The position numbers and the translations under genes are program-made. 64,000 nucleotides of DNA from Symbiodinium sp. CCMP2592 (lineage: Eukaryota; Sar; Dinophyceae; Suessiales; Symbiodiniaceae), in the NCBI GenBank assembly GCA_905221615.1, contig CAJNDT010003112.1, positions 476,001 through 540,000 of the forward strand. Reading direction: 5' to 3'. Position 1 is the first letter of the stretch, and each line of letters opens with the position of its first letter. The notes under the pieces were generated by a model, which worked only from the letters and a program-made list of their open reading frames with translations, was not told the DNA's origin and did no database searches. This document shows, one piece after another, positions 23,541 through 34,303 of the stretch.

Positions 23541-24867
23541 AACAATGTTAGACAGCTTGCCGAAGGCGGCCAGCTCGCAGCTTGCCTGCGGCCTGGCCTG
23601 CTGAGCCTGGTGGGCTTTTGAAGGTGGGCAGGGGCCTGCTGAGATCCGCGGCCAGCACGCCAGGCTTGCTTTGAGGCAGGGCCAGCTGGGGAGCCTGGCC
23701 GGGCTGAGTGGGTTGGGTGAGTGAGTGGGGAGAGGGTGGAGAGGAACAGGGAGAAGAGGGTGGGTGGAGAGAGGAGGTAGAGGGAGCGAGGGGTGGGAAG
23801 AGGGAGGTAAAGGCAGGTAGAAAGGGGAGCAGAGTGAGATGGCAATCAAGAAGGGTTACGGGTGAAAGGGAGGGGAAGAGGAGGGAGTGGGGAGATGGGT
23901 GGAGAGGTAGAGGGAGTGGAGGGTGGGTGCGTTCTTTGGATTGTATAGTCTAAGGGTTTTCTACCAAGGGTTCCATATCAGGGATCTGTACAGAGGATCT
24001 ATAGATTTCTATAAGGAGTATATAAAGACTGTGTATGAGGGCTCCATATAATCGATCTTTCAAAGATTTTTTTATAAAGGACTCCATTTGTGGGAAACAT
24101 AAGCGGTTCCTACAAATTCTTTATCTCGAGGATCTGTAAGGTTTACATATCTATGAAGCTTTTCTATATGGGCTCTATAGACCCCATAAGACAAATTAAA
24201 AAGTGATGAATGTGATAAGAAGATGATAAGAAGATGAGTGGATGGGAGAAAAAGTGATGGGAGGTGAGGAGACATGAGATGGGAAGGGAAGGAATGAGTT
24301 AGGAGTGGGGGAGGTAGGAGGCAAGTGAGAGGGACAGGGTGGATCATTTACAAACGCGTTTAGAGGGACGCTCCTTGCGATGTGTGATTTTTGGCTCTGA
24401 GTTCTTACAAAGCCTGAGAGGGGCACACCCCTTGCGATTTGTGATTTTTGAACTTACTTGTCATGAAAACCTTTTGGGGACACCCCTTAAGATCTGTGGT
24501 TTTGGGATCTGAGTTTTCACAAAACCTTAGGGGGATATTTAAGAAGGAGAGAAGGGAGGGTGGGGGAGGGTGGAGATTCCAGGAGAGAGAAAGGGGAAGA
24601 GGAGAGGTAGAGGGAGTGGAGGTGGGGGAGAGTGAGGAAGGTGAGGGGAGGGGGTAGTGGGAGGGATAGGGAGAGGGAGGGAGGGGTATGGGAGGAGGAC
24701 GAGGGATGAGGAGGAAGATAGTGAAGATGATGAGGTGGATGATAAAGAGAGAGGTGGGGTGGAGTGAGGTGTGTGGTGGGATGGGACGGGGTGGGTGGGC
24801 ACGGCTGCCTGCTTCCGCACGCCCAGCCTTCCCTGGCCGAGCCGCGACCGAGCAGAAAGCATGTAAA

Positions 24868-25570
24868 TATCGCGCTATAACAAGGGCTAGGGATTTCACA
24901 CATCTGCTGGCAAAATCTGGCGGAAGTGACCTGTTGTCCAGCAAAACACCTGTAAATACCGCATGAAAACAAGGGCTAGGGATTTCACACATCTGCTGGC
25001 AAAATCTGGCGGAAGTGACCTGTGCTCGAACAAAACACATGTAAATACCGCGTGAAGACAAGGACTAGGGATTTCACACATCTGCTGGCAAAATCTGGCG
25101 GAAGTGACCTGTGGTCCAGCAAAACACCTGTAAGTACCAATTGAAAACAAGGGCTAGGGATTTCACACATCTGCTGGCAAAATCTGGCGGAAGTGACCTG
25201 TGCTCGAACAAAACACATGTAAATACCGCGTGAAGACAAGGACTAGGGATTTCCCACATCTGTTGGCAAAATCTGGCGGAAGTGACCTGTGATCCAGCAA
25301 AACACCTGTAAATACCGCGCTAAAACAGGGGCTACGGATTTCACACATCTGCTGGCAAAATCTGGCGGAAGTGACCTGTGCCCGAACAAAACACATGTAA
25401 ATACCGCGTGAAAACAAGGACTAGGGATTTCACACATCTGCTGGCAAAATCTGGCGGAAGTGACCTGTGATCCAGCAAAACACCTGTAAATACCGCGCTA
25501 AAACAGGGGCCAGGGATTTCACACATCTGCTGGCAAAATCTGGCGGAAGTGACCTGTGGTCCACCAAAAC
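24868..25570. repeat. 89-bp tandem repeat array
   Basis: About eight units of 89 bp share CACACATCTGCTGGCAAAAT and GGAAGTGACCTG. Unit 3' parts alternate between TGCTCGAACAAAACACATG and TGGTCCAGCAAAACACCTG types, so the array may have grown as two-unit blocks. The open frames across it are repeat artefacts. Confidence 0.9.
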
Positions 25571-25572
25571 AC

Positions 25573-25975
25573 CTGTAACTCAGATCCGAAAACCATAGAT
25601 CGCAAGCGGTGTCACCCTAAGGGTTTTTGTAATAAATATGTTTCAAAAACACAAATCGCAAGGGGTGTCCCCCTAATTAATTAAGGTTTTGTAAGAACTC
25701 CATTACTAGAATCACAGATCGCAATGAGTTACCTGTGGTCCACCAAACACCTGTATCTCAGATCCGAAAACCATAGATCGCAAGCGGTGTCACCCTAAGG
25801 GTTTTTGTAATAAATATGTTTCAAAAACACAAATCGCAAGGGGTGTCCCCCTAATTAATTAAGGTTTTGTAAGAACTCCATTACTAGAATCACAGATCGC
25901 AATGAGTGTCCCCCCTAAAGGCTTTTTCAATAAATAGGTTCCAAAATCACAAATCGCAAGGGGTGTCACCGCAAG
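25573..25975. repeat. 164-bp direct duplication plus related short repeats
   Basis: A block starting CTCAGATCCGAAAACCATAG is repeated almost exactly about 162 bp later. It is built from a smaller word (ATCGCAAGGGGTGTCCCCCT) also seen at 24340-24540 and 44340-44700. Confidence 0.85.
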
Positions 25976-27300
25976 GCAGGGTGGGAGAAGCGGGGGAGAG
26001 GCATGGGGTTAAGGGCAGGGGGCTGGGCTGGGGTTGGGCAGGGCTGGTAAGCTTGGAATTCGTGGCTGCGGCTGGGCCACTGGGGCTGGGGTTGGGCAGG
26101 GCTGTTGGCTGAAATTTTGGGGGCGGCTGGAGCTGGGTGGGCCGGGCCATGGGGCAGGGGGGGTGGAGGTGGGCTGGGGGGGGATTATGGGGGCCGGGGT
26201 TGGGGCTGGGGCTGAGGGCTGGGGCTGGGGGCTGGAACTGGGGGCTCGCGGATTATACAGGCTTTCTGCTCGATCAGAGATCACTTCCGCCAGATTTTGC
26301 CAGCAGATGTGTGAAATCCTTAGCCTTGGTTTTGACGCGGTATTTCAAGCTTTCTGCGTGATCACCGATCACTTCCGTCAGATTTTGCCAGCGGATGTGT
26401 GAAATCCCGAGCCCTTGTTTTAACGCGGTATTTACAGGCTTTCTGCGCGATCACCGATCACTTCCGCCAGATTTTACCAGCGGATGTGTGAAATCCCTAG
26501 CCCTTGTTTTAACGCGGTATTTACAGGCTTTCTGCTCGATCACGGATCACTTCCGCCAGATTTTACCAGCGCATGTGTGAAATCCCTAGCCCTTGTTTTG
26601 CCACGGAAAGCTGCTAAACCCGTGCTCGGTTTTAGTGTGGTATTTACAGCACTTTGACAAGGTCGCAGCCCGATCGCACCAAATTTTGTCACACAAAGTT
26701 GCTAAACCCCTGCTCGGTTTTAGTGTGGTATTTACAGCACGTTGACAAGGTCGCAGCCCGATCGCACCAAATTTTGTCACGCAAAGTTGCTAAACCTCTG
26801 CTCTTCAACTTAGCGCTTTTCGGATTCGGCTGGGGCGGCTCTTTCTTGGTGGCGGCTTCGGGCGGGCTGGGGAGTTCTGGAAAAGAGGGTTGGGGCTGGT
26901 GTGGGGTGGGAGTCTTAGCAAAGTGGTGGTTGAGGCTCTGAGGGGAGCGCTGGGCTGGGGCTGCAGGCTGGGGCTGGGCAACTGGGCGGGACAAGGCAAG
27001 GCACCGGAAAGCAGCTTGGAGGGCAGGGGCAGGGAGCAGAGGGGGGGAGAGGCAGGTGCGGCTGGGGGTGGAGGCCGGTGGGGGCCGGCGGCTTGGGCTG
27101 GCGGGAGAGGGGGGGCAGGGAGCAGGGCAGAGCTGGCTGGGGCTGGGGGTGGAGGCTGGGGAAGGGGCAAAAACCGGTGGGCAGAGAGAAAGAGCTGGCT
27201 GGGCTGGGGGTGGAGGCTGGGCGGGCGGCTGGGGCTGGGCTGGGAGCTGGCTGGGTCAGGGGGCTGGAGCTAGAGGCTGGGGGCTGGGTGGAGGCCACCG
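25975..27300. repeat. G-rich blocks with inverted copies of the 89-bp motif
   Basis: GGGGCTGGGGCTGG-type sequence fills 25975-26260 and 26830-27300. Between them, at 26270-26820, lie four reverse-orientation copies of the 89-bp motif (CACTTCCGCCAGATTTTGCC), then two copies of a GATCGCACCAAATTTTGTCA unit. The mirror block is at 42055-43580. Confidence 0.8.
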
Positions 27301-28900
27301 ACACCTATTTAAATTTTTAAAAATCTTTAAAATCTTTAAAATCTTTAAAATCTGAAAAGCTTGGTTTTCAAAAATTAAAGATTTTAAAGATTTTAAAAGC
27401 CTTTAAAATCTTTAAAATCTGAAAAGCTTGGTTTTCAAAAATTGAAGATTTTAAAGATTTCAAAAGCCTTTAAAATGTTTAAAATCTGAAAAGCTTGGTT
27501 TTCAAAAATTATAGATTTTAAAGATTTTAAAGATTTTTAAAACTTTAAATATGTGTCGGTGGCCTGGAACCCAGACCTAACGATTTAAAATTTTAAAAAT
27601 CTTTAAAATCTTTAAAATCTGAAAAGCTTGGTTTTCAAAAATTAAAGATTTTAAAAGCTTTTAAAATCTTTAAAATCTTTAATATTTGAAAACCAAGCTT
27701 TTCAGATTTTAAAGATTTTAAAGATTTTAAAGATTTTAAAGATTTTTAAAATTTTAAACCGTTAGGCCTGGGCTCCAGGCCACCGACACCTATTTAAAAT
27801 TTTAATAATCTTTAAAATCTTTAAAACCTTTAAAATCTGAGAAGCTTGGTTTTCAAAAATTAAAGATTTTAAAGATTTCAAAAGCCTTTATACTGTTTAA
27901 AATCTTTAAAATCTGAAAAGCTTGGTTTTCAAAAATTAAAGATTTTAAAGATTTTAAAGATTTTTAAAATTTTAAATCGTTAGGTCTGGGCTCCAGGACA
28001 CCGACACCCGTTTAAATTTTAAAAATCTATAAAATCTTTAAAATCTTTAAAATCTGAAAAGCTTGGTTTTCAAAAATTAAAGATTTTAAAAGCTTTTAAA
28101 ATCTATAAAATCTTTAAAATCTGAAAAGCTTGGTTTTCAAAAATTAAAGATTTTAAAGATTTTAAAGATTTTTAAAATTTTAAATAGGTGTCGGTGGCCT
28201 GGAACCCAGACCTAACGATTTAAAATTTTAAAAATCTTTAAAATCTTTAAAACCTGAAAAGATTGGTTTTCAAAAATTAAAGATTTTAAAGATTTTAAAA
28301 GCCTTTAAAATGTTTAAAATCTGAAAAGCTTGGTTTTCAAAAATTAAAGATTTTAAAGATTTTAGAAGCTTTTAAAATCTTTAAAATCTGAAAAGCTTGG
28401 TTTTCAAAAATTAAAGATTTTGAAGATTTTCAAGATTTTTAAAATTTTAAATCGTTAGGTCTGGGCTCCAGGCCACCGACACCTATTTAAAATTTTAAAA
28501 ATCTTTAAAACCTTGAAAATCTTTAAAATCTGAAAAGCGTGGTTTTCAAAAATTAAAGATTTTAAAGATTTTAAAAGCTTTTAAAATCTTTAAAATCTGA
28601 AAAGCTTGGTTTTCAAAAATTAAAGATTTTAAAGATTTTAAAGATTTTTAAAATTTTAAATCGTTAGGTCTGGGCTCCAGGCCACCGACACCTATTTAAA
28701 ATTTTAAAAATCTTTAAAATCTTTAGAACCTTTAAAATCTGAAAAGCTTGGTTTTCAAAAATTAAAGATTTTAAAGATTTCAAAAGCCTTTAAAATGTTT
28801 AAAATCTTTAAAATCTGAAAAGCTTGGTTTTCAAAAATAAAAGATGTTAAAAGCATCTGAAATCTTTAAAATCCTTATAATCTGAAAAGCCTGAATTGAT
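27301..28900. repeat. A/T-rich 9-bp-type repeat block
   Basis: This is a dense array of TTTAAAGAT/ATCTTTAAA words arranged as inverted half-units round AAGCTTGGTTTTCAAAAATT. Longer units end in TCGTTAGGTCTGGG and GCCACCGACACC. No genes. A similar A/T-rich block with different words lies at 40385-42050. Confidence 0.9.
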
Positions 28901-29478
28901 ATAGTATTGATAAACAAAGCAAAGCCATACGTCAAATAGACCCTAAAGGTCCTACGTACATATACCTATAGGGGTCCTTATTATGGACTCAAGAAAAGCC
29001 CAGAATAGAACTATAGATCCCTTATAGTAACCCTGATAGGACCCCTTTAAAGGAACCCTATGTTATGATATTAAGGGTCCCTGAGTGTGCTTTCGGGCCC
29101 AGGCTTTCGAGTTCTAGCGCTTCAGGCCTGCGTTTGCTGAGGATTTTGGGGCTTTCGGAGATGTTTTGGGTTTGGTGCTGGGGTGTCTCGGGTTTAGCCA
29201 ACCCGAGAGGGATAAGATAGCAGTCTGAACATACCTTTGCTATTCGATTCGGTTCCTGCCAGCTTTTTCGACAAACTATGCGCCCCAAACTTTTTAATGT
29301 AAATCCTGGTTACAAATGATACCCCTGCCCTAAACCCTAAACCCTAAACCCCTAAACGCCCCGAAGCCCTATTTCTGCTAAGCATCAAGACTTATGTGGC
29401 ATCCCTATAGAGCCTATAAATCCCAAGCCCTAATTACGCTAAGTATTGACCCCATATTCGGAGCCCAACTAAGCCCAG
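28901..29478. other. Spacer before gene F
   Basis: This contains a diverged short element (28918-28985) and intron-like C/A-rich DNA, including a clean run of CCCTAAACCCTAAA at about 29328. No exon is supported. Confidence 0.4.
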
Positions 29479-29554
29479 AGCTCCTCCTGCGAAGTTGCTG
29501 GTGTATGACATCGCCTCCCATACCGACGCGCCTTTGAAAACGCCCCTGGCCCGC
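29479..29554 (+). CDS. Gene F (WD40-like), exon candidate
   Basis: This 76-bp island between AGCCCAG and a GTTTTTATTT donor reads APPAKLLVYDIASHTDAPLK then TPLAR with strong G/C third positions. The LLVYDI core recalls a WD40 blade. It has CCCTAAACCCTAAACCC upstream and a long TTTAGGG-type stretch downstream, the cleanest example of the inverted intron ends. Confidence 0.6.
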
Positions 29555-30238
29555 GTTTTTATTTGGGGTTCAGGGCGCAGGGCTTAGGTAGGGTTTGGGG
29601 TTTAGGCAGGGTTTAGGGTTTAGGGTTACCAGGCGGGGTTTAGGGTTTAGGGTTTAGGTAGGGTTGAGGGTTTGGGGTTTAGGTAGGGTTTAGGGGCTCG
29701 GGTTCTTAGTGTTCTGGTTATCTGCTTGGGAGGGTCTGTAATCTTCTGGTTTCATTTTGCATGTCGGAGTTTGATACGGGTTTGATGGGTGATGGAGTTC
29801 AGGCGGGAGTCATACATTGGTTTTATTAGGGCTCACTTAGCGTTTTCTGAGTTTTCGGGCTTACCGGTGCAGGGTTTCCGAGTCTGGCTGTGGGTGCAAC
29901 TGTTATAATTGTAAGATAGGGTTCCTTGAAAGGGGTCTATAAGGTACTATAATACTGTAGTTACTGTAGTTATAAGACAAAAAACATAAAGAGAATCGGA
30001 CCCTCAACCGCGTGCGGCTACGACCAGCCTAAAAAAAGGCTCTTGGCCATCGTGCCAAATCCATACAGAAACCTTAAGTACCCCCCGAAGCATCATTGTC
30101 AGACCACCAGCACCCTAAACCCTGACTGCGGACACCCCTAAACCCTAAACCCTAAACCGGGAATAGAAAGAGGCCCTTAAAAAAAACAAAAAAACTAAAC
30201 CGTTGAGCCCTGAACCGTGGCTTGATGATCGCTCCCAG

Positions 30239-30304
30239 GTGCAATGTGGGACCTTCAGCCGCATGGCGGTGAGAGTGTCTGCTTCCACTACCCAGAGGGT
30301 CCAA
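30239..30304 (+). CDS. Gene F, exon
   Basis: This 66-bp, 22-codon, phase-0 island between CTCCCAG and a GTATTC donor reads VQCGTFSRMAVRVSASTTQ then RVQ. It is flanked by CCCTAAA repeats upstream and GGGTTAAGG-type words downstream. Confidence 0.6.
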
Positions 30305-30934
30305 GTATTCCTTATTTTAGGACTTTCGGGCCTTTTGAGGTACCAACAACCAAAGATGAGGACCACTTGGACCCTTAGGGTTAAGGTTCAGGGTGTATTT
30401 TGGGATCTGTGATGGCGGTTGGATTCGGGCTTGATTTGTTTGGGCGCCAAATAGCCCAGTTTGACGATGATAGGCTGGTAGGCTATGAGTAACCCTATTG
30501 CACAGACCCAATAGCCCTGTACTCAACATAGGAAACTCTCGTATGAGGCAGAGAATGCTCCTGGGAGGGTATTGGTTCGGGTGTTTGTCGGTTCTGAGTA
30601 ACTCATACCGAGTCACCCATCCAGCAATAATGGAACTCCTGCGAAATAGTTATTGCCCTTTGACAGATCATGGCATTTCTAGGTGGCTTCGTGTTGATCC
30701 GTTAAGCTTGGGTACTGCCCCCACTCAGTAAGAGTCGGATAATATTCATAATATAGATATATAAGGACCTTAACAGTAGCCCTATTATAGACTGTTACTG
30801 TATGGGGGCCGTACCCAACTTTAAGCCTGTTGACTGAACCCCCACCCCAGAAAGAGTACATCCGAACTCAACTCCACGTTCCGACGGCCCAAACGACAGA
30901 AACAGACGCATGCTTAAATCAAAGAAAAAAACAG

Positions 30935-31037
30935 GTCTACTGCATGGACGCTGTTCCTGGCGGCCGCGGTGTACTCCTGGGCTACGGAAAGAAGTCGGAC
31001 ACTCTTTGCATATCCCCTGTCAAACCCCGAAACCCAG
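30935..31037 (+). CDS. Gene F, exon
   Basis: This 103-bp island between AAACAG and a GTCGTG donor reads VYCMDAVPGGRGVLLGYGKK then SDTLCISPVKPRNP. The V-x-C-M-x-A...LLGYGKKSDTLCIS pattern fits strands of a beta-propeller blade. Family assignment is by eye only. Confidence 0.65.
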
Positions 31038-31702
31038 GTCGTGCAAAATCTAGCGGTCGGTGTGTCATGGTATCCCTGTTTAGTCGTTTTTTTCACGAGT
31101 TCCGTGCTGCATACATGTCCCTGAAGGGTTTGTGACTCAGGTGTTCGGGTTTTGGAGATGTGGGGATCCTGAACCTCAAGGCCTAAGTCGTCCCTTCGAA
31201 ACCTGTTCTTGTTGCTGTTGTTGACGTAAAGCAAAGTCTTGTTACAGTTAGTAGCAGTACTGTTTATTCCCCCATTTGTTTGTGACGCCTAGAGAGGGCT
31301 TTGCCCGAAAACCGAGGTACTGTGCATGTTCTCTATGTCTATACCGGTTGAAGCCATGGTCTAGACTTTGGCACATTGGAGCCGGCAGAACGATAGGTAA
31401 CCCTGTGCCCTAAACCCTAAACCCTGTGGTTGTGCAAGGCTTTGTTGACGGACGCTTCCGTCTGAGCTGCCGCTAGCTGTAGCACTGCTAGGTTTTAGGG
31501 TTTAGGGGAAGCTCGAGTTTCCAAGTTCTATTTCTTTCTCATTACTATTACTACACCCCAGCCCTGAAGCCAAAAGCCATCCCTGTGTGTGGAGCCCGTA
31601 GAGCTTAAACCCTAAACCCTTAACCCTTAATCGCAACCCAGTTCCGAAATCCGAAGGTCTAAACCCTAAACCCTAAACCTTAACCCTAGACCCTGAAACC
31701 AG

Positions 31703-31738
31703 GACAACCTGGTCCTCTGGAACATGGGTGAAGACCAG
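31703..31738 (+). CDS. Gene F, WD-type exon
   Basis: This 36-bp, 12-codon, phase-0 exon between GAAACCAG and a GTAGCA donor reads DNLVLWNMGEDQ, a typical WD40 D-x-x-V-x-LW-N end. It follows three separate runs of CCCTAAA repeats at 31600-31695. Confidence 0.65.
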
Positions 31739-32026
31739 GTAGCACAGACATTCGAAGGCAGGGGGCCTCAGCCGAAAGATTCGGGGACGCGAGTACACAA
31801 TTTGAGCACAATTATGCAAACAGTTCTACACGCTACGAAACGAGATAGAATGGTGTTTTCGGGACTGTTCGGGTACAATATAGCATGGTATACCGCAAAA
31901 ACGTGTTCTAATGGTTCAGGCCCCTATACTGTACTCTTGACCCGAATCCTGTTTTGGTCTGCTTTGTTTAAACCGAACCCCTACAGTCGTATGGATTCTA
32001 ACAGCTCTGAGCCCTAAGCCTTTACA

Positions 32027-32136
32027 CCATATGGGTGGTTGTCAGAATTGTGGTCCCTTTTTGGGTCCCTATTATAGTACGGCACCTAAATAGGGTACCT
32101 AAAAAGGGGCCCTAATTTTGACAACCACTCATATTA
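32027..32136. mobile_element. MITE-like element, copy 1
   Basis: ATGGGTGGTTGTCA at the left and TGACAACCACTCAT at the right form terminal inverted repeats about 110 bp apart, with TATAGTACGGCACC inside. Copy 2 lies at 40183-40296. Confidence 0.7.
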
Positions 32137-32639
32137 GTTGGCCAACTATGAACTGCCCACTGCAAGGCTCCCTTGAGGCTTTCCTGAAGGATTCCCTTAA
32201 AGGGGAGCCCATGATAGAATCCTATAGCACTCTAAAGCGTGAAAGGAACCCTTAAGAATTCTTTCAAACGAATCCTGCAGTTGATGTCTGTTGCAACAGA
32301 AGTCCTACAAAGACCCATAATATGATAAGGTTCTGCCCTTCTTGCACGCATCGGAAGCCTTGGGAACAGCCTGGGCTTCAGATTGAAAGCACTATTTAAG
32401 AACGCCTGATTGAAAAACCCTTCTATTCTAGAGCCCTTATAAGCCCTGAAAGGGTTCAGGGTTTAGGGGTTTTAGGGGTTTGGTCTAGGGATTAGGGTTT
32501 AGGGTTTAGGAATCGTTGTTAAGGCCTACAGTAGAAGCCAGAAAGTTGGAATATCATTATCGTAACCCCTTTAAGGTAAATTATAGGGGATCCTACCATT
32601 AATCCATATTCCAACTTACTGGAGTTCCCTTTAAGCTGC

Positions 32640-32825
32640 AACAAACCTTAAATTATAGTAGGATCCTTTATATGATTTAAGGTATATTCCTTAATTAAGG
32701 GATTTTGGAAGGTCTGGGTATAGGGGCCTAGATAATCACCAATACTATCCTGGGTGGTTCCTTATTATTGTAACCATAGTATAAAATGGCCCAAAACCCT
32801 ATTTTCAGTATTAAGGCCCCTATAT
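32640..32825. mobile_element. Two abutting short elements
   Basis: 32640-32720 is a partial copy of the 14909-15023 element, with the same right end GGAAGGTCTGGGTA. 32724-32825 is related to 35818-35930, sharing an AATACTAT...GGTTCCTTATTAT...TATTAAGGCCCCTAT layout. Confidence 0.55.
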
Positions 32826-32874
32826 TAGTTTGAAGGTGGGTTCCCTTTAAGCTGCTGCTCCGAGGCCAAACCAG

Positions 32875-32928
32875 CCAGATCTTTTCCTGCTGCCTCGGGC
32901 GCGACAAAGTCTTGTCAGGCCTCGGGGG
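32875..32928 (+). CDS. Gene F, exon
   Basis: This island after AACCAG reads QIFSCCLGRDKVLSGLG, a WD40-like S-x-x-x-x-x-D-x-x-L-x-x-G pattern. It is followed at once by a long GGGTTTAGTTTAGGG intron start. The exact acceptor (32874 or 32878) is uncertain. Confidence 0.55.
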
Positions 32929-33477
32929 GTTTTGGGTTTAGTTTAGTTTAGGGTTTAGGGTTTGGGGTTTGGGGTTTCGGGTTTAGTTTAGTTTAGGGTT
33001 TAGGGTTTAGGGTTTGGGGTTTCGGGTTTCGGGTTTAGTTTAGGGTTTAGGGTTTGGGGTTTGGGGGGCAGTGGTCCGTGCCCGAGACCACTATTTAATC
33101 CTATGTAGCTCAGCAAGCCCTTATTGATGAAGGCCGCCACCCCCGAATAGTATTTTTTTAAAATCCCTGTAGAGAAAGTTCGTCACATTCTCCGAAAGTC
33201 CCGAGACAAAGGCCCTCCAAGCCCTTAGACCCTAATCCCTGAACTCCACAGCCGGTGCCTAAGGGCTTAGGGTTTTAGGGTTTTGGGGTTTTAGGGTTTA
33301 GGGTTTTAGGGTTTTAGGGTTTACGGGGTTTAGGGTTTAGGGGTTTAGGGCTGTTCGTCTTGAATAGACCTCTACAGGCGATAGAACCACATGGACTAGT
33401 AGAGCATATGACACGAGGTGCCGACTTGGGGTAGTTCCGAGTTTCCTTCATTGCCTGTATAAATATAAACATAAATA

Positions 33478-33512
<35 letters not shown>

Positions 33513-33530
33513 ATATATATATATATATAT
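33478..33530. repeat. AT microsatellite
   Basis: Two (AT)n runs lie in an intron or spacer of gene F. Confidence 0.9.
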
Positions 33531-33570
33531 TTATCGATGTATTCACACTGATTTAGAGCCCTGACCATAG

Positions 33571-33673
33571 ACGTTTTTACACGGCTCTTGAAATCGACAC
33601 CTGGGAGTGATGAGGGCCTTTGTCCGGCATTCCCTGACGGGAGCACGTTTTGGAGAGTCGCACGAAATTGCAG
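33571..33673 (+). CDS. Gene F, last supported exon
   Basis: This 103-bp island follows ACCATAG. It reads VFTRLLKSTPGSDEGLCPAF then PDGSTFWRVARNC, and ends at a consensus donor (CAG/GTGAGC). If the donor were not used, a TGA at 33675-33677 would end the frame. The function of this segment is unknown. Confidence 0.5.
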
Positions 33674-34303
33674 GTGAGCATTGAGACCTAAACATGATGA
33701 TCACATGCGTGAGTTTAATATAGGTGCCTCAAGCGCCACCAGGCTCGTTCGACTCGCTTCTCTGACCGACAGATGTCCGTGAATAATAACATAGGTGCCT
33801 CAATAATTACCGATACTCCAAAACCTTATTCTAATTATCAATTAGGCTGGCCGCCGGTCTCAGGGCATGCCCTGCAGCTCAATTGACATCCTTATAATTA
33901 CCCTGAACCCTAAACCGCAAATCCCAAACCGCAATACCTGAACCTTAAACTCCTAACCCTAAGGCGGAGATTGCAAGGCCTAGAAACCGAAGCCCCGCTA
34001 CGAGGTATTGGAGCACCTAGCTTTTTGCTTCTCAGCAGTGTTGGGGGGGCATGGCAGCAAACACTTTACCATAATAAAGGAAACATATTTATTTGGTATA
34101 GATCCCTGTTCTGGATCCCTTAACAAGAACTTATGGTAATTTAATTATGTAAACCCCTTAACAAGAACTGGGGACCTCAATCTGTAATACTTTCATGAAC
34201 ACAGTGCCCGAAGTCCCCCCCCGCCCCAATCCCTGCACCAACACCGTGAGTCCCAGGTCTGGACAACCGTATTTCTTGAGGGGTTCGACAGGGTTCAGCA
34301 AGC
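33674..34303. other. Spacer before the RCC1-like gene
   Basis: Intron-like DNA with degraded CCCTAAA words near 33900 and TA-rich sequence at 34060-34160. No exon or element is supported here. Confidence 0.4.

Noticed and set aside
24868..25570. CRISPR-like array
   Set aside because: Units are 89 bp and nearly identical throughout, with no unique spacers, in a eukaryotic context. It is a minisatellite.
24405..27300. Open frames in the 89-bp repeats and G-rich blocks (also 42041-44428)
   Set aside because: The repeats give frames of the FAGPQVTSARFCQQMCEIPS type at 89-bp steps in all copies and both arms, with no gene-like ends. The G-rich blocks give Gly/Trp or Pro/Ala runs.
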